From NCBI GenBank assembly GCA_016870695.1, contig VGAV01000223.1, positions 1-5,040 on the forward strand: a DNA stretch of 5,040 bases, given 5' to 3'. The notes under the pieces were generated by a model. That model ran no database searches. It saw only the letters and a program-made list of their open reading frames with translations, and was not told the origin of the DNA. Origin of the DNA: Actinomycetota bacterium. GTDB taxonomy: Bacteria > Actinomycetota > Actinomycetes > Actinomycetales > Microbacteriaceae. This document shows positions 1-5,040 of this stretch, one piece after another; within the stretch, counting starts at the first letter, position 1; every line of letters starts with the position of its first letter. Position numbers and translations under genes: made by a program.

Positions 1-1317
1 GCGGACGTCCTCGCTGGCGCCGACGATGCACGCCGCGGCGGCGACGAGTCCGGATGCGTCCCGCACGGGAGCGGAGACCGAGGTGATGGCGAACTCGTCC
101 GGCGACTCCATTACGAGCACGCCGTCCACCCGCGCCTGGGCGGCGCGGCGGACGAACCGCTCGTACTCGAGCGCGCCGTGGCGGCGGGGGAAGAGCGCAG
201 CCAGCTGCTCCGGGGCGAAGTCGCCGGCGAGGGTCGGGCCGCCGTCGGACCCGACGAGCGGGTGGGGGCGTCCGAGCCACGGGGTCATGAGCAGTCCCTC
301 GCCGAGCGGCTCGATGTGCTCCACGAGCGTGAAGCTGCGCATGCCGCGGAGCGTCGTCACGAAGACGCAGGTGCCGAGCCGGGCCGCCGTGTCGGGCACG
401 ACGGTCGCGCTCGCCTCCTCCAGCAGCGGGATCATCGCCGCGCGGTGCCAGCCGTGGACGCCGGCGTCGAGGTGCAGGGCGTCCGTCTCGGCGTCGCGGT
501 GCACGATCCCTGTGCGCAACAGGCCGTCGACGAGGCGACGGACCCGGTCGGGACGGATGCCGCTCGCCGTCGCGAGCGCGGGGATCGTCGTCGCTCCCGC
601 GGCCAGGCGCTCCAGGAGCCGCAGGGCGGCCTCGACCGTGCGCGGCGCGGGCGCATCGGAAGGCGTCGCCGCCGGGAGGGGGTCGGCGGGCGGCGCGGCG
701 AGCGTCTTCTCGAACGCCCGGCGGGCCTCGAGGAGAACGCGGCGGATGCGCGTCCGCGCGCGCACCGCCCGGTAGACGGGAAGGCACACGGCGAGGACGG
801 CGACGCACCGTCCGTCCGGGGCGGACAGCGCCACCGCGATCTCGACCGCGCGGCCGGCCTGCGCCTCGACGACCTCCGCCTCGTCGCCCCGGGCGGCGCG
901 CACGACGGCGCGACGGTCGTCCTCGACGAGGTCGCCGACGCCGGCCGGGACGTGCAGGGTCCATCCCGAGCCGACGCTCGCCACGACGCGGGCGCCGGTG
1001 CGCTCGGGGGCGGCGAGGAGCACGGTCTCGCTCGTGTCCTGGGCGATCCGATGCAGCTCGAAGTGCGTGACGGCGGCGAGCGGCGCGGCGGCGCGGCCGG
1101 ACAGGGCGATCGCCCGCGGTCCAAGGCGGAAGGTGCCGTACCCGTCGCCGCGCGCGAGGGCGCCCGCGGCGACCAGGTCGGCGCACAGCCGGGACGCCGT
1201 GCTCGGGCCGGAGCCCGCCGCCGCGGCGATCGCCGCCAGCGTCAGTGGGGCGGTGGGGTTCGGCCGCGCGGCGACGGCGCGCAGCGCGGCGACGGCCTGC
1301 TCGACGCGCGCACCCAC
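1..1317 (-). CDS. Tandem IclR-type transcriptional regulator (3' end outside window)
   Basis: This is probably a DNA-binding regulator of the divergent catabolic operon. The frame is open for 439 codons from GTG at 1317 to the left edge with no stop. Two IclR-like units follow each other. Unit 1 has a winged helix-turn-helix at about residues 4-72, with turn and recognition helix near 34-50 and the wing ending YGTFRLGPRAIAL. A shortened ligand-type domain follows at about 80-206. Unit 2 has a second helix-turn-helix at about 226-290 and a fuller effector domain at about 293-439. That domain contains the family hallmark ITSVSAPVRDASGLVAAA at 411-428. A proline/alanine-rich linker lies at 207-225. 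Ordinary IclR proteins have one such unit of about 250-280 residues, so this one is roughly double. The remaining C-terminus is probably a few dozen residues. Family assignment is firm. Ligand and repressor/activator mode are unknown. Confidence 0.85.
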   Translation of the reverse strand, partial: MGARVEQAVAALRAVAARPNPTAPLTLAAIAAAAGSGPSTASRLCADLVAAGALARGDGYGTFRLGPRAIALSGRAAAPLAAVTHFELHRIAQDTSETVLLAAPERTGARVVASVGSGWTLHVPAGVGDLVEDDRRAVVRAARGDEAEVVEAQAGRAVEIAVALSAPDGRCVAVLAVCLPVYRAVRARTRIRRVLLEARRAFEKTLAAPPADPLPAATPSDAPAPRTVEAALRLLERLAAGATTIPALATASGIRPDRVRRLVDGLLRTGIVHRDAETDALHLDAGVHGWHRAAMIPLLEEASATVVPDTAARLGTCVFVTTLRGMRSFTLVEHIEPLGEGLLMTPWLGRPHPLVGSDGGPTLAGDFAPEQLAALFPRRHGALEYERFVRRAAQARVDGVLVMESPDEFAITSVSAPVRDASGLVAAAACIVGASEDVR

Positions 1318-1320
1318 GTG

Positions 1321-1327
1321 CCCTCCC
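1321..1327 (-). promoter_or_regulatory. Shine-Dalgarno sequence of the IclR-type regulator
   Basis: On the minus strand GGGAGGG lies just ahead of the GTG at 1317, leaving three to four bases between the purine run and the start, which is a little short. The next codons upstream in the same frame (CAC, GGG, GGA, CTG, ATT) include no ATG or GTG. This site therefore decides the start chosen for the gene. Confidence 0.55.
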
Positions 1328-1396
1328 AGAATGCGATCCGACGGGGGGAGGATTGCACTTCCCGCCGACCGTAACATCTTTGACCTGCGCGATTCG

Positions 1397-1402
1397 GATA
1401 AT
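1397..1402 (+). promoter_or_regulatory. Candidate -10 element of the catabolic operon
   Basis: GATAAT matches five of six bases of the sigma-70 consensus and lies 45 bases before the ATG at 1448, in the least GC-rich part of the intergenic region. A TTGACC box at 1380-1385 looks like a -35, but it is only 11 bases away, too close for a standard promoter. A second weak pair, TTGCAC at 1353-1358 and TAACAT at 1372-1377, is also badly spaced at 13 bases. A promoter for this operon must lie in or near 1318-1447. Which element is used cannot be settled by eye. Confidence 0.3.
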
Positions 1403-1405
1403 GGC

Positions 1406-1421
1406 TTCCGTCCGCCGGGAA
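1406..1421. promoter_or_regulatory. Candidate operator: TTCC-N8-GGAA inverted repeat
   Basis: The four-base arms TTCC (1406-1409) and GGAA (1418-1421) flank an eight-base non-palindromic centre. The site starts a few bases after the candidate -10 at 1397-1402, where a repressor would block transcription. Known IclR-family operators are short pseudo-palindromes, some with GGAA/TTCC arms, so the position and form fit. Four-base arms are easily found by chance, so this is only a candidate. The rest of 1318-1447 shows no stronger palindrome. Confidence 0.2.
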
Positions 1422-1447
1422 CCCGCCCGGCCCGGGAAGAGGGACCC

Positions 1448-2581
1448 ATGGAAGAGTTCGATGTCGCCGTCGTCGGCCTCGGCGCGCTGGGCAGCGCCGC
1501 CGCCTACCACCTCGCGCGTGCCGGCATCCGGACCGTCGCGTTCGAGCAGTTCGAGCTCGGGCACGTGCGCGGCGCCTCGCACGACACGTCCCGCATCGTC
1601 CGCACGTCGTACGGCTCGCCGGAGTACGTGCGGTTCGCGCAGGCCGCCTACCGCGAGTGGGCGGCGCTCGAGGCCGACACCGGCGAGCGCCTGCTGACCG
1701 TGACCGGCGGCGTCGTGTTCATCCCCGACGCCGGCCCCTACGACGCGGACGACTTCGCGCGCAGCCTGACCGAGAACGGCGTGCCGTACGAGCTGCTCGA
1801 TCCCGACGAGGTGCGCGCCCGCTGGCCGCAGTTCGACGTACCCGCCGGCGTGACGACGGTCTACACACCGGACTCCGGGATCGCCCACGCCGCCCGCACC
1901 GTCGCCACGCTGCAGATGCACGCGCGGATGCGGGGCGCGGTGCTGCGGGACCGGACGCGCGTGGACGCCCTGGTCCCCGTCGACGGCGGGGTCGTCGTGG
2001 CGACCTCGGCCGGCGACGTGCGCGCCCGCCGTGTCGTCGTGGCCGCCGACGCCTGGACGTCCGCGCTGCTGGAACCGCTCGGCATCCATATCCCCCTCGA
2101 GGTGATGCAGGAGCAGGTCAGCTATTTCGCCCCCGCCGAGCCCGCGGACTTCGCCCCCGAGCGCTTCCCCGTCTGGATCTGGGAGGACGAGCAGAACTTC
2201 TACGGCTTCCCCACGTACGGCGAGCCGACGATCAAGGCGGCGCGCGACGTCTCCGAGAACCTGATGTCTCCGGACGAGCGCACCTTCGTCCCCTCGCCGG
2301 AGCGGGTGGCCGAGCTGTCGGCGTTCCTGTCCGCGCGGATCCCGGGCAGCGGTGCCCTTCTGCGCACCGTCACCTGCCAGTACGCGCTGACCCCCGGGCG
2401 CCGCTTCGTCCTCGGCGCCCTCCGCGAGCACCCCGACATCGTCGTGGGCCTCGGCGCGGGGCACGCCTTCAAGTTCACCCCGGCCTTCGGGCTCGGTCTG
2501 GCCGAGCTCGCGATCGGCCAGGGCACCACGGACGACCTCACGGCGTTCGCGGTGGACGCGACCGCCGCGCCGGCGCTGTGA
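1448..2581 (+). CDS. FAD-dependent amino acid oxidase, monomeric sarcosine oxidase (MSOX/MTOX/PIPOX) family
   Basis: This is a cytoplasmic flavoenzyme of 377 residues (family about 370-390). It is expected to oxidise a secondary or N-methyl amino acid to an imine with release of hydrogen peroxide. The N-terminal FAD-binding motif is VVGLGALGS at residues 8-16. Compared from memory with Bacillus MSOX, the substrate-carboxylate and flavin-site residues are present: R49 and R52 at the same numbers, Y252 for Y254, K263 for the oxygen-activating K265, C310 for the covalent-flavin C315, Y312 for Y317 and K342 for K348. MSOX E57 and H269 appear as S57 and D267, which suggests another substrate than sarcosine. 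The ATG follows GAGGG at 1439-1443. The frame stays open upstream, but the earlier codons match the divergent regulator and promoter, not the family. It is the first gene of the operon. Family is secure; substrate is unknown. Confidence 0.92.
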   Translation: MEEFDVAVVGLGALGSAAAYHLARAGIRTVAFEQFELGHVRGASHDTSRIVRTSYGSPEYVRFAQAAYREWAALEADTGERLLTVTGGVVFIPDAGPYDADDFARSLTENGVPYELLDPDEVRARWPQFDVPAGVTTVYTPDSGIAHAARTVATLQMHARMRGAVLRDRTRVDALVPVDGGVVVATSAGDVRARRVVVAADAWTSALLEPLGIHIPLEVMQEQVSYFAPAEPADFAPERFPVWIWEDEQNFYGFPTYGEPTIKAARDVSENLMSPDERTFVPSPERVAELSAFLSARIPGSGALLRTVTCQYALTPGRRFVLGALREHPDIVVGLGAGHAFKFTPAFGLGLAELAIGQGTTDDLTAFAVDATAAPAL

Positions 2582-2633
2582 GCATCGTGACGAGCCGGCT
2601 GTCCGGCGCCGCGACCACGGACGGAGCACGCGC

Positions 2634-3338
2634 ATGAGACACGCCCCCGACTATGCGATGGACGACCGGGATGCCGTGCGCGCCCTCGTCCGCGAGAACC
2701 CCTGGGCCACGCTGATCAGTCATGTCCCGGGCCGGGGCCTCGTGGCATCCCACTATCCGGTCCTCGTCGAGGACGATGCCGACGGTCTCTCGCTCGTGAG
2801 CCACGTGGGCCGGCCGGACGAGGCGCTGCACGAGCTCGGACGGCACGAGGCGATGATCGTCGTGTCCGGGCCGAGCGGGTACATCTCGCCGAGCTGGTAC
2901 GACGTGTCGCCGGCCGTGCCGACGTGGAACTTCGTCGTCGCGCACCTCCACGGAACCCCCGAGATCCTCGGCGACGACGAGAACCTCGCGGTGCTCGATC
3001 GGCTGGTGACGCACTTCGAGGCGCCGCTGCCGAACCCCTTCCTGATGCACCGCAGCCTCGAGAACACCGCCTACGCCGAGCGGATCGTGCACGGCACGGT
3101 CGGCTTCCGCCTCCGCGTGACGCGGTTCGAGGCGAAGCAGAAGCTCAGCCAGGACAAGCCGGACGAGGTGGTCGACCGTGTGATCGCGGCGCTGCGCGCG
3201 CCCGGACCGTACGAGAACCCGGCGCTGGCCGACCGGATGGCTGCCATCCGTCGCGCCCCGGCCGACCCGACGGCATCTCTCCCTCCGGCCCGGGCCGACC
3301 GGGCGGATGCCGGCGACGACAGAGAGGAACGACGATGA
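2634..3338 (+). CDS. paiB: PaiB-family FMN-binding split-barrel protein
   Basis: This protein has 234 residues and matches the PaiB family (annotated as FMN-binding negative transcriptional regulators) along its length. Family-like blocks are ENPWATL (21-27), VASHYP (37-42), SGPSGYISPSWY (78-89), VPTWNF (95-100) and KLSQDKP (170-176). In Bacillus subtilis paiB lies beside paiA, a polyamine N-acetyltransferase gene, and was linked to repression of protease and sporulation genes. The fold is a flavin/heme split barrel, so an enzymatic or redox role is also possible. The start ATG follows GGAG at 2623-2626 with seven bases between. The 52-base gap after the oxidase gene holds only a 5-bp stem with a 4-base loop (2594-2607). 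The last 25 or so residues are rich in Ala, Pro, Asp and Arg, look disordered, and extend past the usual family end. The stop overlaps the next start in an ATGA. Confidence 0.88.
   Translation: MRHAPDYAMDDRDAVRALVRENPWATLISHVPGRGLVASHYPVLVEDDADGLSLVSHVGRPDEALHELGRHEAMIVVSGPSGYISPSWYDVSPAVPTWNFVVAHLHGTPEILGDDENLAVLDRLVTHFEAPLPNPFLMHRSLENTAYAERIVHGTVGFRLRVTRFEAKQKLSQDKPDEVVDRVIAALRAPGPYENPALADRMAAIRRAPADPTASLPPARADRADAGDDREERR
3271..3312 (+). repeat. Nested inverted repeat at the 3' end of the PaiB-family gene
   Basis: The outer arms CGGCATC (3271-3277) and GATGCCG (3306-3312) pair perfectly over seven bases. Inside lies a perfect 12-base palindrome, CGGCCCGGGCCG, at 3286-3297. The structure ends 22 bases before the next ATG and just before its ribosome site (GAGG, 3324-3327). 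It is within codons for the extra low-complexity tail of the PaiB protein. An mRNA hairpin that tunes coupling or RNA stability is possible, but GC-rich DNA makes such palindromes often. There is no T-run, so it is not a typical terminator. Confidence 0.35.
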
Positions 3339-4363
3339 CGGGATTCGTGGGCGTGGACGCCATGGTCCGATGGGTGGCGACGCACGGGGCCGAGCGGCTG
3401 ATGACCGACATGGTCGCCTACCTCGAGGCGGACTACCGGCGCTGGCCGGCGTTCGACAAGGTCGAGCGGATGGCCAGCCACACGCCGTTCGGGGTGATCG
3501 AGCTCATGCCGATCAGCGACCCGGACACCTACGCGTTCAAGTACGTGAACGGGCACCCGTTCAACCCGGGGCGCGGGTACCAGACGGTCACCGCCTTCGG
3601 CGTGCTCGCCGACGTGCACAACGGCTATCCCGTGTTCCTGTCCGAGATGACGCTGCTGACGGCGCTCCGCACCGCCGCCACCTCCGCGATGGTCGCGCGG
3701 GCGCTCGCGCGGCCCGACTCCCGCGTGATGGCGATGATCGGCGCGGGCAGTCAGGCGGAGTTCCAGGCCCTCGCGTTCCGCGGTGTCCTCGGGATCGACC
3801 GGCTGCGCGTCTACGACGTGGACCCGGCCGCGACGGCGAAGCTCGTCCGCAACCTCGTCCCCCTGGGCTTCGACGTCGTCGTGTGCGACTCCGCCGCCGA
3901 GGCTGCCCGCGGGGCCGACGTGGTGACCACGTGCACCGCGGACAAGACGGCCGCGACGGTGCTGGCGGACGCGCACGTGGCATCCGGGATGTACATCAAC
4001 GCCATCGGCGGCGACTGCCCGGGCAAGACCGAGCTGGACCCCGCGATCCTGTCGCGCGGGCCGGTGTTCGTCGAGTACACGCCGCAGACCCGCATCGAGG
4101 GGGAGATCCAGCGGGTCGCGCCGGACTTCCCGGTGACGGAGTTCTGGGAGGTGCTCACGGGCCGTCTGCCCGGCCGTACGTCGCCCGACCAGGTGACGGT
4201 GTTCGACTCGGTCGGCTTCGCGCTCGAGGACTTCTCGGCGCTGCGATTCCTCCGCGACAGCGTCGCGGGCACCGATCTCGCCCACGAGATCGACCTCGTG
4301 GCCGCCCCCGACGACCCGAAGGACCTCTTCGGCATGGTCGGCGCCCCGGTGCCGGTCGCATGA
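3335..4363 (+). CDS. ocd: Ornithine cyclodeaminase
   Basis: The enzyme converts L-ornithine to L-proline and ammonia with tightly bound NAD+. The 342-residue product closely resembles the Pseudomonas putida enzyme as recalled, including the shared blocks FKYVNGHP (68-75), LRTAATS (111-117), INAIGGDCPGKTEL (221-234), PQTRIEGEIQ (250-259), VTVFDSVGFALED (287-299) and DDPKDLF (326-332). Active-site residues fall at matching positions: R45, E56, M58, K69, T84 and R112, with D227 for the catalytic Asp228. The nucleotide-binding loop is IGAGSQAEF at 135-143. This agreement favours true ornithine cyclodeaminase over the shorter ketimine reductase or alanine dehydrogenase relatives in the mu-crystallin superfamily. 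Lysine or diaminobutyrate cyclisation cannot be excluded. A good ribosome site (GAGG, 3324-3327) precedes the ATG, which overlaps the upstream stop as ATGA. The end overlaps the next gene the same way. Confidence 0.94.
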   Translation: MTGFVGVDAMVRWVATHGAERLMTDMVAYLEADYRRWPAFDKVERMASHTPFGVIELMPISDPDTYAFKYVNGHPFNPGRGYQTVTAFGVLADVHNGYPVFLSEMTLLTALRTAATSAMVARALARPDSRVMAMIGAGSQAEFQALAFRGVLGIDRLRVYDVDPAATAKLVRNLVPLGFDVVVCDSAAEAARGADVVTTCTADKTAATVLADAHVASGMYINAIGGDCPGKTELDPAILSRGPVFVEYTPQTRIEGEIQRVAPDFPVTEFWEVLTGRLPGRTSPDQVTVFDSVGFALEDFSALRFLRDSVAGTDLAHEIDLVAAPDDPKDLFGMVGAPVPVA

Positions 4364-5040
4364 GCGCCCTCACGCTGCGCGGGGGACGGCCGTACGGCGG
4401 CGGCGCGCCCGTGGACGTCGTCATCCGCGACGGCCGGATCGCCGCAATCGCGCCGGCCTGCACGCAGCCCGCGGAGGGCGAGGTCGTCGACCTCGACGGG
4501 CGCTTCGTCGGCCCGGGACTGTGGGACGCGCACGTGCACTTCACGCAGTGGGTCATCACGAGCCGCCGCGTCGACGTGAGCGGCACGAACAGTCCGGAGG
4601 AGGCGGTCAATGCCGTGCGTCGGGCGATCGCCGCGGGGGCGCCGCGGACGGACGGCGTCGTCGTCGGGTACGGCTATCGCGACGGTCTGTGGTCCACGCC
4701 GACCTCGCTCCGTGCGCTCGACGAGGCGTTCCCGGACGACCCCGTCGTCCTCGTCAGCGGCGACCTGCACGCGGGGTGGATGAACACGCGCGGCGCCGAG
4801 CGGTTCGGCCTGCGGCCCGATCCGAGCGGCGTGGTGTCGGAGTCCGACTGGATCGGCTCGCTGCAGCGCTTCCAGAAGGCGGCATCCATTCCCCTGGAGG
4901 CATTTACGGATGTCGCGGACGCCGCGGCCCGGCGGGGGATCGTCGGCATCGTCGACTACGAGAACGTGCCGAACTTCCGCGAGTGGCCCGAGCGGGTCGC
5001 CGCGGGGATGCGCACGCTCCGGGTCGACGCGTCCGTGTGG
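4360..5040 (+). CDS. YtcJ-like amidohydrolase, N-terminal part (runs off the right edge)
   Basis: These 227 codons begin a metal-dependent hydrolase of the amidohydrolase superfamily, closest by eye to the amidohydrolase_3/YtcJ group of about 480-550 residues, so roughly half is present. A small beta-sandwich comes first (about residues 3-50), with VIRDGRIAAI at 21-30. Then comes the barrel entry GPGLWDAHVHF at 51-61, whose H58 and H60 would bind the catalytic metal. SGDLHAGWMNTRG (133-145) and GVVSESDW (157-164) fit the group's later motifs. Later metal ligands lie outside the window. Such enzymes cleave amide, N-acyl or cyclic amide bonds; the substrate here cannot be told. The ATG overlaps the cyclodeaminase stop as ATGA and has no clear Shine-Dalgarno sequence, so translation probably depends on coupling. 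The stretch 4880-4915 is somewhat richer in A/T than its surroundings but stays in frame. Confidence 0.88.
   Translation, partial: MSALTLRGGRPYGGGAPVDVVIRDGRIAAIAPACTQPAEGEVVDLDGRFVGPGLWDAHVHFTQWVITSRRVDVSGTNSPEEAVNAVRRAIAAGAPRTDGVVVGYGYRDGLWSTPTSLRALDEAFPDDPVVLVSGDLHAGWMNTRGAERFGLRPDPSGVVSESDWIGSLQRFQKAASIPLEAFTDVADAAARRGIVGIVDYENVPNFREWPERVAAGMRTLRVDASVW

Noticed and set aside
432..1124. Minus-strand open frame of 230 codons in the regulator region
   Set aside because: It is in another frame of the same strand, is low-complexity Arg/Ser/Pro-rich, and is fully inside the regulator gene, whose own frame begins at GTG 1317 and gives a proper family match.
1315..1320. CACGTG palindrome at the regulator start
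   Set aside because: A six-base palindrome that includes the GTG start codon is expected by chance in such GC-rich sequence; there is no supporting second copy.
178..1374. Long plus-strand open frame of 398 codons opposite the regulator gene
   Set aside because: It is rich in Arg, Gly and Ala with no recognisable domain, and it lies antisense to a frame with clear IclR domains. Such mirror frames are normal in high-GC DNA.
998..1447. Possible N-terminal extension of the oxidase gene, since its frame is open upstream
   Set aside because: The upstream codons overlap the divergent regulator and promoter region, and the FAD-binding motif begins about eight residues after the ATG at 1448, as usual for the family.
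2594..2607. Small hairpin GCCGG-CTGT-CCGGC between the oxidase and PaiB-family genes, considered as a terminator
   Set aside because: The stem is only five pairs, no T-run follows, and the next gene has a good ribosome site close by, so the genes probably stay on one transcript.
1657..2637. Plus-strand 326-codon open frame overlapping the oxidase gene
   Set aside because: It is an arginine-rich shadow frame without domain features; the overlapping oxidase frame is unmistakable.
3071..4285. Minus-strand 404-codon open frame opposite the PaiB-family and cyclodeaminase genes
   Set aside because: It is rich in His, Arg and Val with no family features, and is antisense to two well-recognised proteins.

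Overview
This 5,040-base window has very high GC (estimated by eye, low seventies percent), with G/C at nearly every third codon position, no TTA codons seen, and GTG used as a start. It looks like chromosomal DNA of an actinobacterium. The repeated hexamer GCATCC/GGATGC and the general codon style suggest Microbacteriaceae (Microbacterium-like), but that is an inference from style only.

Layout: (1) positions 1-1317, minus strand: an IclR-type transcription regulator whose 3' end lies beyond the left edge. Read in its true frame it contains two IclR-like units in tandem. (2) 1318-1447: a 130-base divergent intergenic region with weak promoter-like and operator-like sequences. (3) 1448-4363 and on to the right edge, plus strand: a four-gene, operon-like run. 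Its genes are an FAD amine oxidase of the monomeric sarcosine oxidase family, a PaiB-type FMN-binding split-barrel protein, an ornithine cyclodeaminase, and the N-terminal part of a YtcJ-like amidohydrolase. The last three are joined by ATGA stop/start overlaps. The first two are separated by 52 bases with a good Shine-Dalgarno sequence. No RNA gene, mobile element, CRISPR array or convincing terminator was seen.

How the genes may work together: the regulator is transcribed away from the run, the classic arrangement for an IclR protein controlling a neighbouring catabolic operon. Ornithine cyclodeaminase turns L-ornithine into L-proline and ammonia. Sarcosine-oxidase-family enzymes oxidise secondary amino acids, including N-methyl amino acids and in some members proline or pipecolate. 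The amidohydrolase could hydrolyse an amide or N-acyl precursor. A small pathway for an ornithine-, proline- or lysine-derived compound, or an N-substituted relative, fits the gene content. The actual substrate cannot be read from the sequence. The most unusual items are the double IclR regulator and the placing of a PaiB protein inside an amino-acid catabolic operon.
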